From the NCBI GenBank assembly GCA_024434115.1, contig QMIT01000001.1, forward strand, positions 372,001-436,000: a DNA stretch of 64,000 nucleotides. The letters are read 5' to 3'. A program made the translations under genes and the position numbers. The stretch is from Chloroflexota bacterium. GTDB lineage: Bacteria; Chloroflexota; Anaerolineae; Aggregatilineales; J027. Numbering within the stretch: position 1 is the stretch's first letter; every line of letters starts with the position of its first letter. The notes beneath the pieces were generated by a model. The model worked only from the letters and a program-made list of their open reading frames with translations. It did not search any database and was not told the origin of the DNA. Shown piece by piece: positions 52,049-61,935 of the stretch.

Positions 52049-52777
52049 TTACACACTCATCCGGCTGAAATTCAGCAGTTCGTCAACATGGGCATCCAGT
52101 TCAGCAAGCAGGGTGTCGGCGTCTTCTTGGCTTAACTTGCCATCGTTGACCGCTTGGTTGATTTGTTCCGTCGCGTCGCTGATAATTTGAGTCTTGACCG
52201 CTGCTACATCCCCGCCATTTTCAGTAATGATGGTGGCAAGGCTCTTGCCGTCACGCAGTTCTTGGCGCACATCCTGAACCTCAAGGTCTGTGGTTTCGGT
52301 GACGACATCCATTACGATGCGGCGCAGACCAAAGTTGACGCGAGCATTAATCACACGCTGGCCCAGTTCATGGTCGAGAATTTCTTGGATTTTAGTGTCC
52401 AATTCCGCTTTCAGTTCGGCAGCGCGTTCTTCGTTGATGCGTTCATTGGCAAGGGCTTCATCAATTTGGGCTTCGGCTTCAACTTTGGCATCCGCCGCGA
52501 CTTGGGCCGGATCACCGCCATTGGCTGTAATCAGGTCACTGAGGGTTTGACCTGCTTCGGCGCTTTGCAAAAATTCACGAGTATCCATGCCCACCGATTC
52601 GGCGGCGGTGTCGTTGACGATACGGACGAGGGCTAGGCCTCCACGATGACCACCCCGATTACCCCCACGATCTCCGAGTGGGCCTTGCGCGAACGACACC
52701 CCAACGGCGCTGAATACCATCGCAACGGCAACTACCGCAACAGTTGCCCCCAATACACCACGCTTCAATGACTTCAT
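52049..52777 (-). CDS. Secreted protein with two helical repeats
   Basis: The start is ATG 52777 (AGGAG upstream); the frame opens at 52819. The signal peptide ends VGVSFAQG, followed by a Gly/Arg-rich stretch (GDRGGNRGGHRGG). Two similar blocks follow. Each has a helix, then LSDLITANGGDPAQV or LATIITENGGDVAAV, then an acidic helix with INEERAAELKAEL or LSQEDADTLLAEL. The duplicated unit is common in actinobacterial and Chloroflexota secreted proteins of unknown role. No catalytic residues seen. Confidence 0.75.
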   Translation of the reverse strand: MKSLKRGVLGATVAVVAVAMVFSAVGVSFAQGPLGDRGGNRGGHRGGLALVRIVNDTAAESVGMDTREFLQSAEAGQTLSDLITANGGDPAQVAADAKVEAEAQIDEALANERINEERAAELKAELDTKIQEILDHELGQRVINARVNFGLRRIVMDVVTETTDLEVQDVRQELRDGKSLATIITENGGDVAAVKTQIISDATEQINQAVNDGKLSQEDADTLLAELDAHVDELLNFSRMSV

Positions 52778-52968
52778 GTTCCTATTCTCCTTGTTTGAAT
52801 CAGTTAATCCGACTGACACTTCGTTTCGTTCTTATGAGCCTATTTTCAGGGACAGATGTAACCGGAGTGTTATCTTTCCCCTCAGAAACTGTAAAATTTT
52901 GTGTTGTAAACCCTCGCAGAGCGTTTAAAATTGCATTATTTGTAGTCGTCATACAGCAGGATGCAACA

Positions 52969-53958
52969 TTGGATTTATCCATCATCATCGTAAATTGGAA
53001 TGTCGCGGAGTTATTGACGCGATGCCTAGAAAGTATTTATGAATCGCCGATTGCCATAGTCGCCCCAGACGGCACATGCACGGGGGAGGGGCTGCTGACT
53101 CAAGTTATAGTGGTAGATTCCGCCAGCCAAGATGGTAGTGTGGAAATGCTCCGTGAACGGTTTGGATGGGTGCATCTCATAACGTGTGAGCAGAATATTG
53201 GATTTGTACGTGGAAATAATTTGGGCCTAAGATCGGCTACTGGACGGGCGGTTTTGCTGTTGAACCCGGATACTGAAGTTATGGGAGATGCTCTGCCGCG
53301 CCTGATGGTTGCTTTGAATTCTGACCCGAAAGTGGGAGTGGTTGGGCCACACACCCTGAACCCCGACGGCACATATCAGCAAACGCGTCACCATTTCCCG
53401 ACCCTGCTCATTGGTATAGCTGAAAGCCCTTGGATCAGTAATATTGCCCCACGCCGCTTGCTCGATTGGTTTTTTATGCGTCAGATGCCCAACGACGCAA
53501 CCTTCCCAGTGGATTGGGTCAAGGGATCGGCATTACTGGCACGGCGAGAGGTTTGGGAGCAAGTTGGCAGCCTTGACGAGCGCTACATTATGTATTCCGA
53601 GGAAATGGATTGGTGCAGGCGTGCCAAAGACGCGGGTTGGGAGATTTTGTATGTAGGGGACGCCAAAATCGTCCATCATGAAGGGCAAAGCAGCAAACAG
53701 GTCAAAGCTCGCAGCCATGTACATTTTCAACACAGCAAACTACGCTATTTTCGCAAGTTTCATGGTCGCTGGCAGGCTGAAATTTTCCGACTGGCAATGG
53801 TGGTAAACTATGCGAATCAGATTGGGATTGAGGCCGCTAAATGGAGCTTGGGCAGTCAGCGCCCATTACGTTGGGAGCGAGTCAAGGCCTATTGGTTGGT
53901 GATTCGGTCATTGTTGTGGGCCGGTGAATCTATCGTGCTTGAAAACAAGGGGAAGTGA
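52969..53958 (+). CDS. Family 2 glycosyltransferase (rhamnosyltransferase-like)
   Basis: The frame is open from 52744, but TTG 52969 has AGGA 8-11 nt upstream and begins the conserved (M)DLSIIIVNWNVAELL, giving 330 aa. The nucleotide-sugar site includes VVDSASQDGS and the metal-binding LLNPDTE (DxD-like). DWVKGSALLARREVW and SEEMDWCRRAKDAGW follow, a set typical of dTDP-rhamnosyl and related GT2 enzymes. Cytoplasmic, membrane-associated, working on a lipid-linked or surface glycan. The next gene follows after 4 bp. Confidence 0.88.
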   Translation: MDLSIIIVNWNVAELLTRCLESIYESPIAIVAPDGTCTGEGLLTQVIVVDSASQDGSVEMLRERFGWVHLITCEQNIGFVRGNNLGLRSATGRAVLLLNPDTEVMGDALPRLMVALNSDPKVGVVGPHTLNPDGTYQQTRHHFPTLLIGIAESPWISNIAPRRLLDWFFMRQMPNDATFPVDWVKGSALLARREVWEQVGSLDERYIMYSEEMDWCRRAKDAGWEILYVGDAKIVHHEGQSSKQVKARSHVHFQHSKLRYFRKFHGRWQAEIFRLAMVVNYANQIGIEAAKWSLGSQRPLRWERVKAYWLVIRSLLWAGESIVLENKGK

Positions 53959-53962
53959 CTCG

Positions 53963-55153
53963 ATGCGGATTGGCATCATCACAGGTGAGTTTCCGCCGAT
54001 GCAAGGCGGGGTAGGGGATTATTCATTGGAATTGGGGCGGGCGATGGTGACACAGGGACACGAGATATTTGTCCTGACGAGTGACCGCGCCGTGCCTGTT
54101 ATTCAAGAACGGGGGATTCAGGCGCAACCGACAGTGACGAATTGGGGTCGCTGGGGGAAACAAAAATCCGGTGATGGACAGCGTGGGGAGGTACAGGCTG
54201 CTCAGTGGGCCAAAGCGAATCAATTGGATGTGGTTAATATCCAATATCAAGCAGCGGCCTATAATATGCGGGTTGCGGCGAATTTGCTGCCCGAAGCACT
54301 TGGGCATATAGCCCCTGTCGTGACGACCTTCCATGATCTGCTTGTCCCCTATCTATTTCCTAAAGCTGGCCCTGTCCGCAAAAAAGTCATTTACCGCATG
54401 GCACGCCAAAGCAAGGGCGTGATTGTGACCAATCGGGGCGACGAACGGGAACTAGCGCAACAGGGTCAGATGCCCCCCGTGATGCGAATTCCGATTGGCT
54501 CCAATATCGCCGTACAGCCCCCCACTGATTATGACAAAACGGCATGGCGTGAGGCGCACTTTCTTCCACATGATGCGTTTATTGTTGGCTTCTTTGGATT
54601 CATCAATCGTAGCAAGGGCGTGGATACACTGGCACAGGCGATTCGATTGTTGGTAGATCGCGGTATCAACGCTCATTTGTTGATTGTCGGTGGTCAGACG
54701 GGTGCGAGTGACCAGACGAATATTCAGCAGGCCGATGAAGCGGAACGGATGGTGGGAGGCTTGGGCATTTCGCGGCGGGTGCATTGGACAGGTTTTGTCA
54801 CCCCCGAAGCTGTCAGCGCCCATCTGATGGCGTGTGATGTGGTGGCCCTGCCGTTCCGCGATGGGGTGTCGTATCGGCGGGGCACACTCATGGCGACCCT
54901 CGCGCATGGCTGTCCAATTGTGACGACTTTCCCGCAGGTGGATGAACCCGATTTGGTGGATGGACAGGCGATGAAAATGGTGCCGCCCGATTCACCTCAG
55001 AAATTGGCCGATGCCCTGCGTGAATTAGCCCATGATGAAACCCAACGCATTCGGCTTGGCAAAGCAGCGGCCCAACTCGCCACCCAGTTTAGTTGGGATG
55101 CGATTGCAGCGGCGACCCTGCGCTTTTTTGAGCAGCTACGGGGTTCACGGTAA
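53963..55153 (+). CDS. Family 4 glycosyltransferase
   Basis: The start at ATG 53963 has GGGGAAG upstream (the frame opens at 53924). MRIGIITGEFPPMQGGVGDY is the classical GT4 N-terminus. IVGFFGFINRSKGVDTLAQAI (donor-domain start) and PDSPQKLADALRELA follow, with a Glu-type region around VVALPFRDGVSYRRGTL. A retaining GT-B enzyme that uses a nucleotide sugar. It is coupled to the GT2 gene and probably builds the same glycan. Its 3' end overlaps the convergent gene by 9 bp. Confidence 0.9.
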   Translation: MRIGIITGEFPPMQGGVGDYSLELGRAMVTQGHEIFVLTSDRAVPVIQERGIQAQPTVTNWGRWGKQKSGDGQRGEVQAAQWAKANQLDVVNIQYQAAAYNMRVAANLLPEALGHIAPVVTTFHDLLVPYLFPKAGPVRKKVIYRMARQSKGVIVTNRGDERELAQQGQMPPVMRIPIGSNIAVQPPTDYDKTAWREAHFLPHDAFIVGFFGFINRSKGVDTLAQAIRLLVDRGINAHLLIVGGQTGASDQTNIQQADEAERMVGGLGISRRVHWTGFVTPEAVSAHLMACDVVALPFRDGVSYRRGTLMATLAHGCPIVTTFPQVDEPDLVDGQAMKMVPPDSPQKLADALRELAHDETQRIRLGKAAAQLATQFSWDAIAAATLRFFEQLRGSR

Positions 55154-57322
55154 TCCTGTACCACCGGGCCACTGCACTTGGATGGTTACGGGCAAGCGGA
55201 TGGCGTCGTTGCCGTTGGTCATAAGTTGGCGTTCATTACTGCCCGATTGCCAATCATACCAGCCGACCAAAATGGAATAGTCTCCGGCGGGTAGGTTGGG
55301 CGGCAGCAAGATTTCGCGGGTATCAAAGATCGTTTCGCCAGATTGCCATGAACTTAAGGGTCGGGTGTTATTCACCGCATAACCATCGGCTTGTGCCACC
55401 ACATGCCCCTGCGCATCTACCAAATGTACCAGTGCACTATAATCGGCAGCAGCAGGCGCGAGAGCCTGCCAATAGAACACGACTCGAACGCTACCCCCCG
55501 ACCATGCGGTATTGCCATCAGCCAGCGCGATGCCTGCTAACTGGGCAAATGGCGACCACACAACCTCCTCTAATCTCACAAATCCCGCATTTTCGGCATA
55601 GGGCAGGACTTCAAATTCACCAGTAGAACGATCATCCCCGCACGCCAATTCCCATTGATAGTTGCCTGCCGAAACGTGCAGGGGGAGACCGATTTGCTCA
55701 CGGATGACCTCATCCCCTTCAGCGGTGTTGGCGGGATAAATGGATTCGAAAAAGGGGTGAGCGTCCTCAATGACTACGTTTCCTGCCGAGCCTAGCAAAC
55801 GGGCGCGGATTTCGTTGGGTATGGTGTCGCCTTCGTTTAATCGAATATCACAGTTTAGCGGAAGGGTGTCGCCTTGCACGAGGGTAGGGGGTATGATCAA
55901 GGGTAGGCGTCGTTGATACACGGTCATCGGGCTAAAGGTATCGGTCTCGGTGCTAAATTGGGCGGCGGCGCGATAGTAGGTGTCGAACCAATCTTGCGCG
56001 ATGACCTGCTGCCATGTGTAATAACCCGTTGCGACGACATAATCCGTTTTGTATTTTAGGACGGCGTAATCATCCTGCTTAAAATACATTTCTGGCACAA
56101 TCAGGCCGGGGGAATCAATCGTATGACGTTGAGCGTAATACCCCATCACACCCAAATCACCGACGAGCAGAGTGGTATTGGTTGGGGTATTGGCCTCGAC
56201 CCACTTCCCTAACACAACATACGTCCTCGTGCGAGGTGGTGGATCAGCAAAATCTTGTGATCTGACGATAGCGAGCACGCCCGAAACGCCGACCAAAACC
56301 CCCGCCAGCGCGAATCGCCATAATTTGTTGTGACCCATCTGCTCAAAAATCCACGTGCCGCCAATCACCATGAGGACAATACAAATAGTGAATAGGGGGG
56401 TGTAGTACCAGAAGGCCGCGACGTTCAAAATGGTGTAGCCCGCCAGATAGAAGCCTGCCCATAAAGCCACCGGACGCAGGGGTTTGATTTTGAGGACGCG
56501 CCATGCCCCAATGATGATGAAGAAAAAGGCGGTGACGCTGAGGGGGTTGTTGTCCCAATAGAAGATTTTCCACCAGCTCCAACCATCTTTCAAAAATTGG
56601 ATGCCTTCCAAGCTGGATTGTTTCGCGCCAAAGGTGTTGGGTAGGGGGGTGTCAAAATAGGCCCATGCGAATAGATACCAAGGAGCAATCGCCGTCGCAT
56701 AGACTAGACCTAATGAGTAAGGCAATTGACGCAAGCGGGAGATGATAGGTGCATCTTGGTGATCCCGCCAACTATCCCATACCGCCACTAACCACAATGT
56801 CCCGCCCAAAACGACCCCATCGGCGCGTGTCCATGTCAGGGCTGCCGCTGCCAAGATCGCTTCATAAGGCCGGTCACGTTCCCAACGCCACAAAGCCAGC
56901 ATCAACAATGTGCAGTAGAGCAAAGTCTCCATGCCAAAACTGACATATATCAGTGGTGAGGTGGCTAAAATGACGCTGATAGTAAAACCGCCATAATGCG
57001 AAAGATGGTCATGGGTCAGCAAAAAGGCGAGACCACAGGTTAGGGCCAGTAGAATCGCGCTGAGGAGATTGCCTGCATGTAATAAATCATGGGTGAGAAA
57101 ATAGACCCCGGACATCAGCAGGGTATAAAGGGGGGTGGTCGTGCCTTGCACATGCTCACCCGGATTAAACACAAAACCCCGCCCCTCCGCGATATTGCGG
57201 CTGTAGGCATAGGTTATAAATACGTCGTCTTGGGTATAGTCCCAAAAAGCGGCGGTCAGATAGGCGATAAGGCCGAGTAGGATGACCCCAAACAGCCAAT
57301 AATGGCGTGATCGTAGCATCAT
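55145..57322 (-). CDS. Large membrane glycosyltransferase with C-terminal beta module (copy 1)
   Basis: 725 aa. About twelve membrane helices occupy residues 8-390. The first outer loop has WDYTQDDVFITYAYSRN (acidic DD in the GT-C donor position) and EHVQGTTTPLYTLL. The extracellular C-terminal 280 residues are beta-rich and end LPAGDYSILVGWYD, then RLPVTIQV. It resembles ArnT/PMT-like GT-C enzymes that use polyprenyl-linked sugars. It shares its end module with the genes at 57319 and 59608. Its start overlaps the stop of the 57319 gene by 4 bp. Confidence 0.82.
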   Translation of the reverse strand: MMLRSRHYWLFGVILLGLIAYLTAAFWDYTQDDVFITYAYSRNIAEGRGFVFNPGEHVQGTTTPLYTLLMSGVYFLTHDLLHAGNLLSAILLALTCGLAFLLTHDHLSHYGGFTISVILATSPLIYVSFGMETLLYCTLLMLALWRWERDRPYEAILAAAALTWTRADGVVLGGTLWLVAVWDSWRDHQDAPIISRLRQLPYSLGLVYATAIAPWYLFAWAYFDTPLPNTFGAKQSSLEGIQFLKDGWSWWKIFYWDNNPLSVTAFFFIIIGAWRVLKIKPLRPVALWAGFYLAGYTILNVAAFWYYTPLFTICIVLMVIGGTWIFEQMGHNKLWRFALAGVLVGVSGVLAIVRSQDFADPPPRTRTYVVLGKWVEANTPTNTTLLVGDLGVMGYYAQRHTIDSPGLIVPEMYFKQDDYAVLKYKTDYVVATGYYTWQQVIAQDWFDTYYRAAAQFSTETDTFSPMTVYQRRLPLIIPPTLVQGDTLPLNCDIRLNEGDTIPNEIRARLLGSAGNVVIEDAHPFFESIYPANTAEGDEVIREQIGLPLHVSAGNYQWELACGDDRSTGEFEVLPYAENAGFVRLEEVVWSPFAQLAGIALADGNTAWSGGSVRVVFYWQALAPAAADYSALVHLVDAQGHVVAQADGYAVNNTRPLSSWQSGETIFDTREILLPPNLPAGDYSILVGWYDWQSGSNERQLMTNGNDAIRLPVTIQVQWPGGTGLP

Positions 57323-59484
57323 TCGATAGTCACTGTTCCTAACAAAGCGGAGTCCCCAATAGGAGTGCCATTTTTATCACGGACGGGCAGGCGCTGAAAA
57401 GTGTCAGGGTTATAAATTCCAATAACGACCTGATAATCACCAGCCGATAAATCGAGCAAGGGCACCCTCACCACATCCTCAATTTGTTCACCTTGGCCCC
57501 ATGCCCAAATTGGATAACGTTCCCCGCCGGGAACAGGGTCGCTTTGGGCAACTTTTTGACCTGCATTGTCCAAAATGTGGACAAAAAGTTTGTAGGGCCG
57601 TCGTGGTGCGGAATACGTTCCCCAAGTCAGATATAGATTGAGTATGTTATCCGTGATGTCCATCTCATATCTCGCCAACGCCACGCCTTCAAAACGGAAT
57701 GAGGCGGAATCAAGTAGAGTCGGGTCAATCGGCGGGGCGGGTGTCCATAAATGCCCAATGATGACGCTGCGTTGCTTGCTGCCATTCACAGTGGCTTCTA
57801 ATGGAATACCATCGGGTAGGGCGAAAAGGGATAGTTGCAAGGGATAGACCTCGCCCGCTTGGACATTTTTCTCAATCGGCAGGGCAAATTCATCACAAAA
57901 GATTTTATTTGGCTGCCACAGCGTATAGTTGCCCAAACCCGTAAATGATTCGCGCTTACCCACCCATTGGCTGTCGAGCGTGGTGACCGTAAGGGAAAAC
58001 GGATAGGGCAGGGGGATTTTTTGGTTGCCATCCGGCGCTTGCCAGCACAATTTGAAGCGGCGATGGTCCCCGTTGTGGATGAGATTGCTATCCACCGTAT
58101 AACCCAGAAAGCGCGGGCCGCCAAAATCAATGACTGGGCCTGCCAAGTTTTCAGGGACATCATCGCGGAGGGGTGGGGGGCCAAACGCATGGATAATCAC
58201 CGCCGGAACCATCACCAATGCCATGCCACCCAACGCCCCGGCGAACCAACCACGCCACTGTCGAAAGTGATACAAACCTGTCACCACCAGCAAAACAAAG
58301 GCGTCATAGTAGGGATAGGTGAGTCGGCCTGTAATGAGGTCGAACATAGACATCCATTGGAACAGCGCCGCCAAGCCGACCCCAACAGTCAATAGAAGCA
58401 GCAGGGTGTGGCGGGTCGGGCGGGTGTATAGCCATCCAATCACGCCTAATCCCAATAAGGTCAATGGCACAATATAGCCCCATTCGGAGGGTCGGACTTC
58501 GCCAGAGCCGAAATTGGCCCACAACGAGAGAATGAGAATCGGGGTGCGGCGTAGAATTTGTGAGATAGACTGGGATTCATCCCATGCCCACGGCTGTGCT
58601 TTGTGGGGGGCTGTACCCAGTGGGTCATCATAGAGTATCCAACCGCGTACATACCACCATCCAGCAATCAGACTAGCGATGGCGATGACCGCTGCACACC
58701 GGATGATTAATGAACGCCAATTTTGTTTGGTTTGCCACCAGCCGATGAAAATACCGACTGGCGGAATACTCCACAGGGCCAATCCGCTGGCTTTGGAGAG
58801 GGCGGTCAGTCCCATGACAATCCCAGCGAAAAGTAACAGGCGATTGTTCTGCCAATCATTGATAAGATGCAATCCCACCGCCAATATGAGCGCCCCGAAG
58901 GCGATCACGGCAACATCATTGCTGGCAAGGGCGAAGGTTTGAATCAGCAGGGGGTTCATGCCATAGGCCAATGCCGCGAACACTGCCCATGATTTTTGAG
59001 TGGGCCAGATGGCAAGGGCTGACCAATAGACTCCTAAGAGAGCCAAGATGCCATAGAGGGGGGCTATTCGGCGTATCCATTGTAAGGCCGCGCTCATTTG
59101 TTGTTGGTCATTTGTCATGGCGTGCTGGCGGGGTTGCATCATAAAATGATTGCGGTTATCGCGCCCGGTCACTGGCGACGGATAGGCGCCCCAAGGATTG
59201 GTCTGATAGTGGATATCCCAATCCCCAAAATCCCGCAGACGGGTAAAAAGAGCGGCTGTCGTATAATAGAGCGGCGCTTGGGCAGCGGCTTGTTTGATAG
59301 GGGTATCCAGATCGTGGTCGGGGTTGGGGAATTTTCCGGTACGGGCCACTTTCATCACATAGGCGAAATGTTCACCTTCGTCCGGCCCTTCAAACGGTGG
59401 CACGGTTTCGGCATACAGGGTGGTGAAACCAAGAAAAAGCAATATCAAAATAAATAAGGGACGATGATTTTTTAGTGCCCGCAT
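57319..59484 (-). CDS. Large membrane glycosyltransferase with C-terminal beta module (copy 2)
   Basis: 721 aa. The N-terminal part has YAETVPPFEGPDEGEHFAYV, with the acidic PDE in the first outer loop, and about ten helices including LIAGWWYVRGWILYDDPLG. The C-terminal 270 residues are beta-rich and end LSAGDYQVVIGIYNPDTFQ and RLPV. The PDE-x-HF motif and the WWYVRN-like turn are shared with the gene at 59608. Translationally coupled to copy 1. Donor and acceptor unknown. Confidence 0.8.
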   Translation of the reverse strand: MRALKNHRPLFILILLFLGFTTLYAETVPPFEGPDEGEHFAYVMKVARTGKFPNPDHDLDTPIKQAAAQAPLYYTTAALFTRLRDFGDWDIHYQTNPWGAYPSPVTGRDNRNHFMMQPRQHAMTNDQQQMSAALQWIRRIAPLYGILALLGVYWSALAIWPTQKSWAVFAALAYGMNPLLIQTFALASNDVAVIAFGALILAVGLHLINDWQNNRLLLFAGIVMGLTALSKASGLALWSIPPVGIFIGWWQTKQNWRSLIIRCAAVIAIASLIAGWWYVRGWILYDDPLGTAPHKAQPWAWDESQSISQILRRTPILILSLWANFGSGEVRPSEWGYIVPLTLLGLGVIGWLYTRPTRHTLLLLLTVGVGLAALFQWMSMFDLITGRLTYPYYDAFVLLVVTGLYHFRQWRGWFAGALGGMALVMVPAVIIHAFGPPPLRDDVPENLAGPVIDFGGPRFLGYTVDSNLIHNGDHRRFKLCWQAPDGNQKIPLPYPFSLTVTTLDSQWVGKRESFTGLGNYTLWQPNKIFCDEFALPIEKNVQAGEVYPLQLSLFALPDGIPLEATVNGSKQRSVIIGHLWTPAPPIDPTLLDSASFRFEGVALARYEMDITDNILNLYLTWGTYSAPRRPYKLFVHILDNAGQKVAQSDPVPGGERYPIWAWGQGEQIEDVVRVPLLDLSAGDYQVVIGIYNPDTFQRLPVRDKNGTPIGDSALLGTVTIE

Positions 59485-59607
59485 TGTATTCTGCCAATAA
59501 AGTTGGTTAAAACGACGGCAAACGCAGAGCAGTAGGCTATGGACTGATGGGCTAGGCCGCGCTACACTCTCTCGCCGTCTTTGGATTCATACTAGAAAAG
59601 ATTTAGC

Positions 59608-61935
59608 ATGAATTGGATTTTACCGGAAATTCCTCCACAATTGCAGCGTCGGCGTTTGGCACTTATGGGATTGTTTGTGGCGCTGGCGTTGATCTATATG
59701 CTGACCTCACCCATTTTTGAGGTTTCCGATGAGATGCTCCATTTTCCAGTGGTGGATTATATCGCCAGCACGGGTAAACTGCCCTATCAAGACCCTACCA
59801 AAGAGACTCTATGGCGACAAGAGGGCAGTCAGCCGCCCTTGTATTATCTAATCGCGGCGCTGTTGGTGTTGCCAATTGACCGTAGCGATTTGGAGACGCG
59901 GCTTTTTTATAACCCCCATTCCAAAGTCGGCATCGGTCTTGCCAGCGACAACCAAAACATCATTGTCCATGATGCGGAAGCCGAATCTTTTCCCTATAAA
60001 CAAACGACCCTAGCTGTCATGATTTGCCGCCTGTTTAGTATCTTGTTGGGGGCGGGCACGGTCTGGTTAACTTTTGATATGGCGCGACTGGCGATTCCAA
60101 CACGGCCTATGCTTGGTTTTTTGGCGATGGCCTTTGTCGCTTTTAACCCGATGTTTTTGTTCATCACCGCCAGCGTCAATAATGATAATCTGGTGATCTT
60201 CTTAGGGACGGCAATAATTGTACAAATGCTGGCCCTATGGCGATTGGGCTGGCATTGGGGGCGGATTGGCCTATTGTCGGTGTTATTGGGCATGGCGGCC
60301 CTGACCAAACTCAGCGGATTGACCTTTGCGCCGATGGTCGCCCTCACCATTTTTGCAGTGTATTGGCGAGAGCATCGTCCATTCAAAGATTTGGTTGTGG
60401 CGGGGATAGCCGTTGCCGCTGGAATTGGCCTAATTGCCGGATGGTGGTATATCCGCAATGTGCAACTGTATGATGATCCGACGGGCCTCAACACCATGAT
60501 TGAAATCGCAGGCAAGCGCCCCGCCAATTTTGGCTTACAGGATGTGTGGGCCGAGCGCGAAGGATTTTATTATGCCTATTGGGGGTGGTTCGGCGGCTTA
60601 AATGTCATCAGCCCACAGCGATTTTTTGATTACACGTTGGCGATAGGCAATTGGGGGGCGGCAGGATTAGTCCTCATTGGGGTACGGTGTTGGAAGCGAT
60701 GCACTAGTGCAAGTCCCGTTGTTTTGCTCTTAGTGCAACTGGCCTTGATATTCGGCGGGGTTGTGCGTTGGACATTGCAGACACCCGCCAGTCAGGGGCG
60801 CTTATTGTTCCCTGCTATTGCCATCATCGGGGTATTGCTGGCTATAGGATGGAGCGGCCTCTTGCGGATGCTCGGTCTACCCAATCGCCTTGCCGCCATT
60901 GCTGTGATGCCTTTAGCTACTTATGCCCTCATTTTACCCTTTACGGTGATTCGCCCTGCCTATACCCCCCCGGATACGATTGAACAATTGCCCTCAGACG
61001 TCCGCCTAACCGATGCCCAATTTGGCCCGATTCAACTGTTGGGCTACCAGATTGATGACACGCCCGTGATTTTGAATGAAAAGACCGATGATGAAATTGA
61101 GATTACCCTATACTGGCGACCTCAAGCCCAGTCCGAAACCCCGTTGAGTTTCTATATACAGGTGTTTGGCCCTGCCGCCAATTTGACTGATCCACCTGTC
61201 GTGATTGGGAAGTTGGATAGTTTTCCGGGCAGGGGGTTACGCCGCACCGATACATGGGAAATTGGCAAGATTTACGCCGAAACCTATCACATTGAGATAA
61301 ATGATGATCTTGCCAATACGCCATTTGAACCACGCTTCAAAATCGGCTGGCGTGATTTTTTTGCTGGTGTGGAAATCGCTTCTATCCGCAGTGATGCGAC
61401 GGCCATTAGCGAAGTGATTTTGCGCGGGGGCAGTATCGTAGGAGAGTATGACGGCGATGGATACCCATGTTGTGATGTTTCGTTCGGAAACGTTGCTTGG
61501 CTTCGGGCCGATTTGCTGCGACCCTCAACTCGCTATCAAGTGCAGCCAAACGACACCATTGAACTGAGTTGGACATGGTATATTGCCAATCCAACTTCAG
61601 CGGATTTCACCGTTTTTGTTCAGTTAATTGACCCAGCAAATCCCGCTCAATTATGGGGTAGCGGTGATGCGGTACCGCGCCAAGACTGGTATCCCACCCA
61701 CGCTTGGTTAGCCAAAAAATATGCTCATGATAAATATATGGTTAGAGTCTCAGATACAACGCCGCCCGGTGTTTATCGTATCTTAATCGGATTTTATCGG
61801 CCTTCGGATGGGGTTCGCCTGCCTGTCAATGCCCCTAGCTGGGATGGAGTTCCGAACCCATTCCCGGATGCGTTCCTTTCCCCGATTGAGGTAGAAGTTT
61901 TGCCCGCTGAATCCCCCATGCAGGGAGATGAATAA
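59608..61935 (+). CDS. Large membrane glycosyltransferase with C-terminal beta module (copy 3)
   Basis: 775 aa, divergent from copy 2 and most similar to it. IFEVSDEMLHFPVVDYIA is the first loop, QPPLYYLIAAL follows, then LIAGWWYIRNVQLYDDPTG, and a C-terminal beta region ends PPGVYRILIGFYRPSDG and RLPVNAP. Twelve or so helices. The stop TAA overlaps the ATG of the next gene, which is coupled. The 120-bp gap to copy 2 must hold both promoters; none is clear. Confidence 0.82.
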   Translation: MNWILPEIPPQLQRRRLALMGLFVALALIYMLTSPIFEVSDEMLHFPVVDYIASTGKLPYQDPTKETLWRQEGSQPPLYYLIAALLVLPIDRSDLETRLFYNPHSKVGIGLASDNQNIIVHDAEAESFPYKQTTLAVMICRLFSILLGAGTVWLTFDMARLAIPTRPMLGFLAMAFVAFNPMFLFITASVNNDNLVIFLGTAIIVQMLALWRLGWHWGRIGLLSVLLGMAALTKLSGLTFAPMVALTIFAVYWREHRPFKDLVVAGIAVAAGIGLIAGWWYIRNVQLYDDPTGLNTMIEIAGKRPANFGLQDVWAEREGFYYAYWGWFGGLNVISPQRFFDYTLAIGNWGAAGLVLIGVRCWKRCTSASPVVLLLVQLALIFGGVVRWTLQTPASQGRLLFPAIAIIGVLLAIGWSGLLRMLGLPNRLAAIAVMPLATYALILPFTVIRPAYTPPDTIEQLPSDVRLTDAQFGPIQLLGYQIDDTPVILNEKTDDEIEITLYWRPQAQSETPLSFYIQVFGPAANLTDPPVVIGKLDSFPGRGLRRTDTWEIGKIYAETYHIEINDDLANTPFEPRFKIGWRDFFAGVEIASIRSDATAISEVILRGGSIVGEYDGDGYPCCDVSFGNVAWLRADLLRPSTRYQVQPNDTIELSWTWYIANPTSADFTVFVQLIDPANPAQLWGSGDAVPRQDWYPTHAWLAKKYAHDKYMVRVSDTTPPGVYRILIGFYRPSDGVRLPVNAPSWDGVPNPFPDAFLSPIEVEVLPAESPMQGDE

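Noticed and set aside
52744-52968. N-terminal 75 codons of the GT2 frame
   Set aside because: They overlap the divergent gene's upstream region, have no ribosome site and lie before the family's usual N-terminus.
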